From Annona cherimola (Eukaryota; Streptophyta; Magnoliopsida; Magnoliales; Annonaceae): a stretch of DNA of 64,000 bases. A program made the position numbers and the translations under genes. This document shows, one piece after another, positions 26,101 through 35,800 of this stretch. How positions within the stretch are numbered: the stretch's first letter is position 1; the number at the start of each line of letters is the position of its first letter. Below the pieces are notes generated by a model. That model did no database searches, was not told the DNA's origin, and saw nothing but the letters and a program-made list of their open reading frames with translations. The stretch is taken from NCBI GenBank assembly GCA_030490835.1, contig CM059972.1, forward strand, positions 11,686,264 through 11,750,263, read 5' to 3'.

Positions 26101-26906
26101 GCCAATGTATTCTTTCCAAATGATGAACATTGCTTTTGCTAGTGGATCTCAAGAAATTCCATTGCAGCAATTCCTAAAATTATCAAATGGGACTGAATAA
26201 CTTCTTCAATCAAAAGCGCGGCATCCAAAACTTGAAATTTCTGATAGAGAACAAATGGTTGAACATCAAACAGAAATGTCCAAGTTACTTTTCTCTTTCT
26301 TTAAGGAAAAAAAAAAAAAATCATCATGTTGTCTTTGCAATTTTTCAGTGTCTCATGGAAATCAAAACGAACAGAAATTCCAGTAGTCCCTCTTCTTCCC
26401 CAGAAGACAGCTTTGTCTTTGTTTTTAACAAATTCCTACCACTGTGTGAAATAAACTTGAGAACAAAAATTTAGTTAGAACCATATAACTATCATCTTTG
26501 GAGGTGCTTGATTAGCGTCTGCTTCAAACGAGATCTGTTCGAGAATGGGACCCAATGAAGTTTGTAAAGATCGAGTCAGGCAATTCAGACATCAATCATT
26601 TACTTTTGAGCCGAACAAGTATTGGAACCTTCTTGTTTGGCCTGTGAATTGATTCAAAGGCTTGTTTATTAACTCCTTAAGCGGTGGAGTTCATCTTTAT
26701 GTTACTTGAACTTGCATGGTTCTGCATCATTCTTTCTTTGTAATATAACCCTTATGCAGAAATTTTTGAATGGAACCACTTGATTTACATGTACAAATTT
26801 CAGGTGTGGTCATATGTGCTGCTGCACAACATGCTCCTCACAGTTGACAAACTGTCCGCTCTGTCGCCGAAGAATTGAGCAGGTTGTTAGGACTTTCCGG
26901 CACTGA
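14173..26906 (+). CDS. SP1: SP1/MUL1-type RING E3 ubiquitin ligase
   Basis: Eleven exons: 14173-14246, 14375-14427, 16314-16438, 16547-16642, 20034-20171, 20341-20406, 22954-23066, 23145-23255, 25255-25298, 25373-25481 and 26804-26906. They give 343 residues, the length I recall for Arabidopsis SP1. The protein opens with MVPWGGLSCCLGAAALYLLG, a first membrane anchor, followed by the GIDE domain (SGRVGADTPIKCE, AEQHFLKHN, SGRSLVRGTLDYLQGLK, VKRIERVLPTG). A second membrane segment lies at ASVGFSVFGLYLLAKHA. The C3HC4 RING uses Cys296, Cys299, Cys311, His313, Cys317, Cys320, Cys327 and Cys330. In Arabidopsis this family ubiquitinates TOC import proteins in the chloroplast outer envelope; the animal relative MUL1 is mitochondrial. 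Oddities: a LINE sits against the exon 5 acceptor, and residue 310, before the RING Cys311, is Ser (split codon TC|G) where relatives that I recall have Pro. Confidence 0.93.
14428..16313 (+). other. SP1 intron 2, no internal gene
   Basis: A 1.9 kb intron between GATTTGG|gtacta and tctgcag|CTCAAC. It has AT-rich stretches plus a more balanced patch around 15340-15970 that is open in one plus frame for 129 codons. That open frame matches no family I know and lacks domain-like composition. Confidence 0.5.
18396..18409 (+). repeat. Target-site duplication, upstream copy, with a duplicated 3' splice site
   Basis: The 14-mer ATATAATATCAGGA is identical to 20022-20035. It includes the acceptor AG and the first two bases of SP1 exon 5. 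This upstream copy keeps the original pyrimidine-rich tract (TCTCTTTCTCTACAAATTTT). Confidence 0.85.
18410..20021 (+). mobile_element. 5'-truncated, defective RTE-clade LINE
   Basis: The element encodes a broken reverse transcriptase in the plus orientation. From about 18518 the translation shows VKEALRKMKTGKS, then YRGIKLMSHTLKLWEKVIE, FMPGRSTTETIFLLRQLFE, MIFIDLKKAYDRVPRKLI, GLHQGSALSPYLFILI and the active-site box MLFADDIVL. The C-terminal part has KMRENRLRWFGHV and VADPT. Stops interrupt it at many points, and the N-terminal endonuclease is absent, so it is not autonomous. The 3' end is a short GAT/TGA tandem tail (about 19998-20022), as in the RTE clade rather than the poly(A) of L1. A 14-bp target-site duplication flanks it. 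It fills the distal part of SP1 intron 4, in sense orientation, and its tail abuts the exon 5 acceptor. Confidence 0.88.
20022..20035 (+). repeat. Target-site duplication, downstream copy, holding the exon 5 acceptor
   Basis: ATATAATATCAGGA again. Its AG at 20032-20033 is the acceptor that gives the correct SP1 frame (GATGACGGGACTGG). Immediately upstream is the GATGATGAT tail of the LINE rather than a pyrimidine tract. Confidence 0.85.
20505..20570 (+). mobile_element. Worn RTE LINE 3' end
   Basis: CTGATCCCAGTTGTTTGGGA followed by AAGATGATT resembles the terminal piece of plant RTE LINEs (ACCCCA..TTGGGA plus GAT repeats). It lies in SP1 intron 6 and has no coding remnant. Confidence 0.4.
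21533..21785 (-). mobile_element. MITE related to the GGGTGTGTTTGG family
   Basis: Reads in the opposite orientation, with CACTCTTTTTACACACCTTT, TCAACTACCTATCC and CACATCACATCATTATCTTT. Ends are eroded (GATCTGTTTGACAT on the left). It lies in SP1 intron 6. Confidence 0.45.
22569..22853 (-). mobile_element. MITE with GGTCCATTTG ends
   Basis: Left end GGTCCATTTGTTAAC and right end CTGAAATGGACC are inverted copies. The interior (TTTTACATACTTTTCAATAT, CATATCACATCATTCTCTC) links it to the copy at 21533. It lies in SP1 intron 6. Confidence 0.55.
23256..25254 (+). other. SP1 intron 8
   Basis: A 2.0 kb intron. It contains a (T)n run near 24180-24200 and a more balanced stretch at 24390-24640 that looks like gene-derived leader sequence (GCGTTAGGGTTTTGGC), perhaps inserted. 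I cannot identify a source, and no domain is readable. Confidence 0.45.
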
Positions 26907-27312
26907 GACAAGATGGTTGGCATGAAGGATGTTCAGCCAGATTATGGAGCATCACACTAGTAGTCCTGTTGAACTAATGAGATGTTCTAACATGTAAGAC
27001 CGGTAACCAGGTCTCATCGCTGTACATCAGTATCTTCCAGACCCCACGATCTGTTCATGTCAGCATATACACCATTACATGTTGGTGGACATTACTTTGG
27101 AATCAATGGTATATTGACTATTTTAGCATGTTCATATTAATCTACATACAACAGGGATTTCCTGATTTAAAGGCGTAGTGGAACTATCGGTAGACATGAT
27201 ATCGGACACAGTAAGGGCTTGTGTGTTAATGATGTGATCCCCTGACAATTGCAAGTATTTATTTTATTTTATTTTTTTTCTGTTGTAAAAGGTTGAGCAT
27301 TCTTCATGAATA

Positions 27313-27318
27313 ATAAAA
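27313..27318 (+). terminator. Candidate polyadenylation signal of SP1
   Basis: AATAAA within GAATAATAAAAGC, about 400 bases after the stop codon. The distance is reasonable for a plant 3' untranslated region. Not proven. Confidence 0.4.
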
Positions 27319-27732
27319 GCTTACGCCTTCCTAATTTTCCGTTGCTTTGGGACATTCATTTCCGGTTGTCTGAATTTCATTTACTTTTCTCTTTGTGGGT
27401 ACTATGTAGGTTTCTTATGACAGATTTATATAGTGTCGCTTACGCGTGTGAATGTGGGCAAGCCCGTGTGGGGTTGGACGCTTCAGAATGAAATTCCCAC
27501 ATAATTTTAATATGCTTACTTCTCGATTATGAATCTTATGGGCTTATGAACATTTCTGGAAATAGCCCCTAAGCTGTCATCTTTGCAGGAAAAGCAAAAA
27601 AGGTGGGAATATGACACCAAATCGATGCCCATTCATTTCGGGGAATCTATGTAGTTGTTTTCCTTTTCTTCCACGCAATCCTGACTGCCTTTCACACGAC
27701 CAATTCTAGGCAAGACCCGTTGCTAATCTTCC

Positions 27733-27740
27733 CTATTAAA
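27733..27740 (+). promoter_or_regulatory. Candidate TATA box of the Pro-rich gene
   Basis: CTATTAAA lies about 105 bases before the ATG at 27843, a reasonable spacing for a short leader. Confidence 0.35.
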
Positions 27741-27842
27741 ACCCCTTAAATCTTTACCCACATTCGACCAACCTCTGTTGTGTTGCCATTAAACAATCAA
27801 ATACAGGGCTCTCCCCTGTCTCACAGTATCGTTTTTGCATCA

Positions 27843-28562
27843 ATGGAAAAGCGGGGAGCTATAGCCACGTCAAAGCCTTTGGGCATGTGTGAGAAGATTT
27901 TCAAAGCCCTCAAAATCCCCAAGCTACGACCGTTGCGGCTTATTTCATACAAGCAGGAAACTGCTGCTGCTAAACCAACAGCCCCTTCAAAGCCACCTGC
28001 TGCTGCGGATTCTGGAACCAAACCCGACAGTGCCGAACCCAAACTGCCTACTCCCATCCCACCTATACCAATCCAAGGCGCCAGGAATGCTCATGTGCCT
28101 GAGAAAAAGATCGCTGAAGTAGCCCCCATACCAGCACCGGTGCCGCCACCAATGATTTCAGAGGAAAGAATGAAGCAAGCACAATCGACAGAGCAGCAGA
28201 AGGGAAGGCTTGCCTCCAAAATTGAGAAAGAAAAACAGGAATCTGTCCCTCCAACAACATTGGTTGCTAGGCAAGGAAGGCCCAAAGTTTCGACGAATCC
28301 GGTCCCCCATCATACACTAGTTCAAGCCAAAGAGAAGGCCACTGGTAAGGCACAGGCTCCGGCATTGACAGCACCAGCAGCAGGAGGAGGGGCACACGGG
28401 AAGCCGGCGAAGGTTGAGCCAACACCATTACCAGCAGCGAAACAGGACAAGGAGCGGGCAGGTCCTCGGGCAGCGATTGAGAACATTAATGAACGGGTTG
28501 TGGATTATATCAACCGGGCAAAGCTGAAGTTGAGGGCAGACTCAACTGTTGGCAGGCCTTGA
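27843..28562 (+). CDS. Pro/Ala/Lys-rich protein of unknown function
   Basis: An intronless reading frame of 239 residues; the codon bias and GC content stand well above the surrounding DNA. Residues 1-38 form a basic start (MEKRGAIATSKPLGMCEKIF, then KALKIPKLRPLRLISYKQ). Residues 39-205 are low-complexity, dominated by Pro, Ala, Lys, Glu and Gln. Near the end sits a distinct motif, NINERVVDYINRAKLKLR, predicted to be a helix. There is no signal peptide or membrane span, so the protein is likely cytosolic or nuclear and largely disordered. I recall a family of uncharacterised plant proteins with a similar terminal NDYINRAK-like motif. Function is unknown. An in-frame ATG at 27780 would add 21 residues. 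I prefer 27843 because the added stretch is unlike the rest and lies close to the putative TATA box. Confidence 0.72.
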   Translation: MEKRGAIATSKPLGMCEKIFKALKIPKLRPLRLISYKQETAAAKPTAPSKPPAAADSGTKPDSAEPKLPTPIPPIPIQGARNAHVPEKKIAEVAPIPAPVPPPMISEERMKQAQSTEQQKGRLASKIEKEKQESVPPTTLVARQGRPKVSTNPVPHHTLVQAKEKATGKAQAPALTAPAAGGGAHGKPAKVEPTPLPAAKQDKERAGPRAAIENINERVVDYINRAKLKLRADSTVGRP

Positions 28563-31557
28563 AAAAAAAATGCGTGTGGCTGGCAAGGTGGTGATGAGTA
28601 AGACACTGAATAAGGTAGTAGAAGTAGGTGGCCACCACAATTTCTTCTGGCTAGTGCAAGTGCTAGATGTTTGACACGGCCTCTTGATCAATTCAACGTG
28701 GAAAGGAGGCCGAGAATAATGGATGTGGAAGCGGTTGTTGGATCTTTCTTTCCTTTCGTTTTTTTGTTTGCCTATCTTTGTTGTTGTTATTTTTGTCACG
28801 TGATAGTAGAGTGCCTATCTTTGTTGTTGTTCTTTTTTCCCCATGATAGTACAGTATGTTACTGTGCTGCTTTTGCCTTCCAACATGGGTGGATTATGGT
28901 CGGAAATGGGGTACTATAGCTGTGGATTCGATTTTCGTTTTCGTTTTTTTTTGTTTTTTTCATCCGAGTCTCCCAGTACCTTGAGACAGCATGGTGGAGG
29001 AGAAAGGTTGAAAATCTATAGTACTGAAAAAAATAGGAATAGCATAATCCCATGCATCATCCCCTGGAAGATGATTTACTTTATTATCGTTTTTATCGTT
29101 TTTTTTTTCCTTCGATTTTAGCAATTTTCCTAAAGCTGCCAGGCCCTAATATCATTCATACAAGGAACTCAAGCGGGTTGATTTTGGACCACAGAAATCT
29201 TTCCAACTTCTCATCAAGATCTCTCTCTCTCTAAGATACTTTCTTTATCTGGGAACTTAGTCTGCTTCAAGAGGAACGGATGGGATGAGAATCTATTTTC
29301 AAGAAACTTTTTCTATTTGCAAAAAACTTTCCCATTTTTAATAGACAACAATCTCATTTTTTCAATTTTCAATATTATTTCTTTCATTCCCATTATCATT
29401 TCTTATTTCCCAATATAGAATAATTTTTTTTTTTATGCCACCCGAAACAGCTGAAAAAATGATTCTTGGGAATATTATCAAGCTTTTAATTGGTTTACGT
29501 TATCACTTTATGTTGCTTTTCGTCTAGTTCAACGTCGCCGCCACTTCGAACACGTAATATTATTCAGATTGTTATCAGGAGAAAGTATTCTCCGCCGCTA
29601 TTAAACAAGTAAAATAAGATTTTTATTAGGAGAAAGTATCATCATCATATATCTTCCCTCCTAATGAAGCTAGCTAATTTCCAAGCTCCTGCCACAGAAA
29701 ACGGCATCCGATTCCATGACTGGACTTTCTGGGTGCATTTGAAAATTGAAATTGAGGACATCCCTTTAGACTTTAGAGAAGGGCACAGACGTTTCTTGAT
29801 ATTCACGGGATTTATGATAGCCCGGGCAAAAAGGTGCATTCCTTTGAATTTTTAACTTTTCCATAAAAATATTTTTCCTAGTATATTTAATTTATATGCC
29901 AACTTTACAGATTTTGGATATATGTTTATATTTTTAATTTTCAAGAATGAAGATTTGAAATGTATTTAAGTCATTTTCACCCCCCAAAAAGTTTAATTTT
30001 TGAAAAAAAAAAAATGTGTACACATACCCAAAAATCATAAAATTTAGTATACGAAAATACACTTGGAAAAATATTTTCATGAAAAGCCAAAAAAATATAA
30101 ATTAGCCTGTATGTTGGCTATAGCTAACAAGATGATAACCGTCTTTCTTTTTCTAAATGAGCAGCAAGATGGCACAGTTGCTTCTGCCCGAGCTTGCCAA
30201 ATGGGCTCCGAGCAAAGCCTAGTAAGCCCACCTTTGAACATTCCCGTTTTGCAAACACTACCAACGGTGTTTGCACATCCAGTCGTCCAACAGTTTTGAT
30301 ATTCTCTACCCGGTCGGAAACTCGGTTCACTCAGCCATTAGATCCCGTTGCACTCTGCGGGGATAATTTGGGCCGTGGGATTAGATGGTAAAAATGGCGC
30401 CACTGGAGTGTGACTAATGCAGCAAAGAAATTGCCTGCAGTTCCCTGTCAGGAATGCAGTTTGCAAAAACGTCCCTAACTGCTTTTTATCTCCTCTCTGT
30501 TCCTGCGAAATTTGCCCCCCGCAGCTGCGTCCTCCCTTCTTTACTCCCATAACAGGGCTGCTTATCGTCTTCCTTCCTCTATCTGGTCGTCGAGTATCTT
30601 TTTTCTTCCTCTCCCTCCTCCCTATCCTCCTTTCCCTCCCTCGTTTCTGCTTACATTAATGCAAGCCTGAAATTGTCTAGAGAATGCAGATGTGATGCAT
30701 CAAATTCTTTAACCATTCCATCAATTGATCCTATTTCGGAAAGTTGAATAGCGTCAATCTGCAATAGGGAAAGACTGCTATAAAATAATAGTCAAGATGG
30801 GAAAAAGACAACTCATATAAATTATAACGATACTGTTTCCATAAATGCAAAGCTACTACAAAAGCCATGGACAATTTTTTGTGCATTTTGAACATGGTTG
30901 AACAGAGATAACTAGTTTAATAATGTAAAATTAAAACCAAACTAGCAATAGAATTTAATCTATTTGTTTCAACTAGTGCATAGATTGCCAGTATATTTGT
31001 TTGAAAACTAGAAATAAAGATCAGATATGTGCATCATCAGCGCTGATTGTTTAAGATCACCGACGGTGGACAAAGTGAAATTAAAATCATATTTCATTTT
31101 AGCTGTGCTACAGGGTCATCTTCCTTAAGGTAATTTTGCTATCGTATTTGCTGTTTAGGATAATTTTATAGTTGATTGTTGGATACAAAAAGTGAAATTT
31201 AAATTAGAATAGGAAACAATACCTTTGTATCTCTTGATGAATCGTTGTTATCTTTCATTTGAGTTTTAAAAATACTAAAGTGCAATCCGTGAAGGTCGAA
31301 TCCAAGACCTGTTGTTTATCTATGATATAAAATAATATATATCATACATTTTGGAAATCCCAACAAATATAGCTGGTTCAGTGACGCTGAAAATCCATTA
31401 TACTCCATTCATCATCCATGACAACAATCCGGCGGACCGAGATCACTCCAAAAAACAGAACTCCATTGCCCGTTGGACAATCGCAACAACTGTCACTTCC
31501 GCATGCTCGACTGCATCCAAGGACAACAGAAGTAATTATTTTGATTCAAAATAATTA
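28563..31557. other. Gene-free interval between the Pro-rich gene and NHX
   Basis: Begins with the 3' untranslated region of the Pro-rich gene. The rest is AT-rich, with a diverged foldback-like block at 29850-30110. Short open frames at 30063-30659 have no recognisable content. Confidence 0.5.
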
Positions 31558-31980
31558 GGGTCTGTTTGGCATTCCCTAAAACTCATAACCGAGTGTAAAA
31601 CTTTTCAATGTTAGGGGGCTAGCTGTAAAACCTGTCAACGGCAGAAGACATGAATTGAGTCGTACCTGTGCATGGCAGACCAAGCAATTGATGCGGATGA
31701 CAACTTTGCTCTACGACAGAAAAATGGCCGCCCATCTACAATCACTGAATCATGAGCCGCTAGTCGCCTATAGCTGACAGTTGCTCCTCTGGCCCCCACT
31801 CCAGCGGCAGCACTCGAATGGGGAGGAAAGGGCGGCGGTGACAAGGTCGGGGACGCTGCTGCCAGCGTCAAGGTCGAGGATGGAAGCAAAGGAAGGGGGG
31901 TGGGGAGGTGTGGAGAAGACGAGAGAGAGAAGAAACTAATGCCGGAGAAGGCCGCACGGAGAGAGGAGACGTCGTGGAAG

Positions 31981-32078
31981 AGGGGGTCTAAGCAAGAGAA
32001 GCAGCAGCAAGATGTCTTTCTGCAAACTGAGGGGGTCTAAGCAAGAGAAAAAGCAGCAAGATGTCTTTCTGAAAACTG
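31981..32078 (+). repeat. Two-copy 49-bp tandem duplication upstream of NHX
   Basis: 31981-32029 and 32030-32078 share AGGGGGTCTAAGCAAGAGAA and AGCAGCAAGATGTCTTTCTG with only a few differences. It ends about 480 bases before the NHX ATG, within or near its promoter. Confidence 0.85.
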
Positions 32079-32555
32079 CAATTTCTTACAGGGCCTGTGT
32101 GTTATTTTCCAGAGCATTAATTATGCTCCAGCAACTGCTCTTTTAAAATCTGATCCCACAACCCAACTACTCCCTATAAGATGCAATGGAATCGGACGGC
32201 ATGAACGACTGGTTGGAACTTTGAAGTTGGCTACGTTTCCAGACGGTTGGAGAGAGGATCAGCATTCGACATCCAGACAGAAGGGGAAAAAAAAAACCCA
32301 GCACTTGTTCTCTGTTCTGGGTCAGGAAGACATCCGCCTCATCCACTTTTTGTGGTCCAGCTGCAATTTAAAATGCTTGATCTTTCACTGCCAACTAACG
32401 GCCATACCAACAACCAGTCTCCTTTCACTACTACTACTTCCAAACATTTCCATCCAATCTCTGCGAGTTTCGACAACCGGCCCATCAGCCACTGAAAATA
32501 TCCAATTCTCAGTTTTCCATTTGGGGAATGCAAATTGCTGGTTAAAGAATTGGTC

Positions 32556-32775
32556 ATGGCGATCCCTCTTCCATTAATTCCCAAGCTCCTCGAAACTGTG
32601 TCATCTTCCACTTTTGACACTACTACTGTCATCTCCCTTGCTCTGTTCTTCGTCCTCCTGTGCGCTTGCATCATCATTGGCCACCTCCTTGAAGAGAACC
32701 GTTGGGCAAATGAGTCGACCACCGCCCTTCTTTTGGTCCGTGCTTAGAACGCACTCATCCCTATTGCACCAAAAC

Positions 32776-32838
<63 letters not shown>

Positions 32839-35800
32839 TCTGTCTCTCTGTTGGATTTATATTCTGATTTGTAATTAGAAAGAATTTGTGGGCGCAGGGA
32901 CTGTGTGCTGGAGTAGTAGTTTTGCTGGTTAGCAAAGGAAAGAGTTCTCACATACTTGTCTTCAATGAAGAGCTCTTCTTTATATATCTTCTTCCTCCAA
33001 TCATTTTCAATGCTGGGTATGATTCTTTTCCATGTGTCTTCAAGTGATTTGTTTGTTCTGCAAAAGACATTTTTAGCATTGATTGAGCATTTGACTGACT
33101 CAACAAACCCTATTTTATCTATTGGGGAGTTGAACTTCTTATGATTCGATTGTTGATTTTTTAGGCTCAAGTTGGATGTTGGACTTGCTTAATATACCAA
33201 TTAGAATTTTCCAAATTGAACCTTGAACCTCAGTAGAATGGGGACTGGGCTGGGCACAGCTCCATTCGAGCAGCTGACTGGGGATTGTTTGGTGAGACAT
33301 ATTGATGCATGGACCACTCTCAATGCGGACCACAAAAGTGAAGGAAGATATAGAGAAGCAAAAATTGGGCCAGCTCGTACTGAATAAGAATTTTAGGATT
33401 TGCTGTACTTTGGATAGAGGGAAGCATAAATGGCAAAATTATAGTGACTGACTGCAATCTATAGATACTTGGAAGGTGTTGACCTTTATTTATGTTCAAC
33501 TCCTGGTCGATGATGTATCATGTTCTATTCATTTGTTATGAAAAGCTTTTTATCTGGCGGAAATGGATTTGAATTGCGAACAACGTTCACTATTGTCCAG
33601 TGAACGCAGCCATTCAATGAAAAGACAGCCATAATCATGTCAGGCATGCTGACACAGAGTGGAAGTTGGACAGTGAGGATCATTGGATTTGAAATATTCA
33701 TGAAGTGCTTTTTTAACTCGCCAGAGGGCCACCTTACATAGGAGTTGAGTACATGAAAAGTCAACACAAGATGTAGAGATTTTCTTTAGCAAAGCAACTA
33801 CGAGTGTCTGCTGGCACAAATAAAAGTATATATTGTAGAAACATTCAAATGTGTTTGATTCATAGAATTTTGAATTTTGAAACTTGAAGAATGTTTTAGT
33901 TTCCAGGTCAAGAAAAAGCAATTTTTTCGTAATTTTTCAACAATCCTGCTATTTGGAGTGGTTGGCACACTGATATCCTTCTGCATCATTTCAGTAGGTA
34001 ATCCCTTCCCTGCTGACACTTCCTTTTATGCTTTGGTTACTTCTTAGATGGTGTGTTCATGTATTTACGTCCATTTGGATGCTTATGTAACTTCATTTTA
34101 GAAACCAAAGGCAGATGGTGTTACAAAGAACTTCTACTGAATGGATACCCTTAAAGCAGTCTTTCTATTTAGTACAAATAAGTGTATTTCCATGAACTTT
34201 CAAGTGTGCAGTCTTCAAACAAATGCACATCACGTAATGGTGTTGTTGTCATTTTAACAACTTGATTCCATCCTACATACTACAATGATGTCCTTTGTGA
34301 AAAGCATTCCTTTTCCCCTTCTTTTTCCACTCAGATCTATTTATATATTTTAAATATGTATAGATTAGATATTTATTTTAATTTCTTTTTCTAGCGTGGC
34401 AATCCCGCCTAGCAGTGCCATTTCCCTTTATGACATAATACCCGTCTAGGATGAACCAATAAAAAAACCAATCTATTTGACAAGCACAAAAAGGAGCTGG
34501 ATGAAGAAAGATACGAATCTTTAGCCAAAAGGTATATATGAACAAATGATGCATAACATAATGTAACTGTTGGTATTGTCAATTGTGTTGTGGAAAACCA
34601 ATAGATCCTTTTGGAGGATACCGGGAGAAATATGGTTTGTTTGTTGAAGTAAAAAAGCAAAAGCTTAACAAATGATTGTTAAATTTGAAATACCTACCTC
34701 ATTAATAACATGTTCAGTACTTGAAGTTTGAATATAATATACAATTAGTGCACAGTCTTCCAAGTTACAGAAATAATATCTATCTATCTGACCATGATGT
34801 TCCATGCAATGTCTCCTTAAATAGGCTTGTCTAGTATGTGAGATGACAATAAACATAGTAATGATAAATGAAAATGTGTCAAGAATTTTTTTGAGCTTTT
34901 GGAAAACGAGGACGATATTGGTTTCTTTAGATGAAGAAATTCATAGGACCCTGTAGAATAAAAATTTCTTTCAAAAAGTATGTTTATTTCTTTTTAACTG
35001 TAAAATTAAAATACCTCTTATTGTTCAACCACCTGCTGGCATTTAGCATAAATAATTAGTATTATTACTGTTGCTCGATGTTTTTCCTTTTCGTGTGTAT
35101 TACCAAGTAGTTGCTCTATTACAGTTATTACTCTGAATTTGTAGTTTTACGCTAAGGCTTGAGAGTGATAGAGTTTTGTGCTTCCTAATATGGAAGTATT
35201 CATTTTCGTATTACACTACCTCAAAATTTCTCATTCCTTTCTGAATCATAAAGAACATGGGGTTCAGATTTTCGGAAAAAAAAAAACTTTAATGTTTTGT
35301 ATCTTATGAAGTCTTTTTTTTTTTCCATTTCTCTAGCTCTACTTCCCATATGCTTTCCCTGGATTTCTGTAGGTGTATGTTTTCTTTTGAACAAGATCGG
35401 TGTGACCTCCTTGACAATTAATGATCTACTGGGTAAAACATCAAGACATCCTAAAATTCCAAATTTTGATTGGTTTGCATTTTACTTTTATACTGAGACT
35501 GCAATTTCTCCAGCTCTCGGTGCCATTTTTTCTGCCACAGATTCAGTTTGCACATTGCAGGTAATATCTTCCTTGATCAGAAAGGAAAAATGCTTATTTA
35601 ATACACACTGATAGTTGGTCGATATGCTTAACAATTTATACTTTCTTTTTGTTAAAGGTTCTCAGTCAAGAAGAAACCCCCCTGCTTTACAGTCTTGTAT
35701 TCGGCGAGGGAGTGGTGAATGATGCTACTTCCATTGTGCTTTTTAATGCGGTTCAAAAATACGACTTCAACAACATCACTGCTTTCACAGCCCTAAAACT

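Noticed and set aside
31635..31889. 84-codon Ala/Ser/Pro-rich minus frame upstream of NHX
   Set aside because: GC-rich composition alone keeps it open. There are no motifs and no clean splice context.
32601..33170. 189-codon minus frame over NHX exons 1 and 2
   Set aside because: It is an antisense shadow of the NHX exons, kept open by the (CT)n repeat read as Arg-Glu.
35434..35513. Reading through 35433-35513 as NHX coding sequence
   Set aside because: It would insert about 27 foreign residues. Splicing GG|gtaaaa to ctccag|CTCTC restores the family sequence INDLLALGAIFSATDS.
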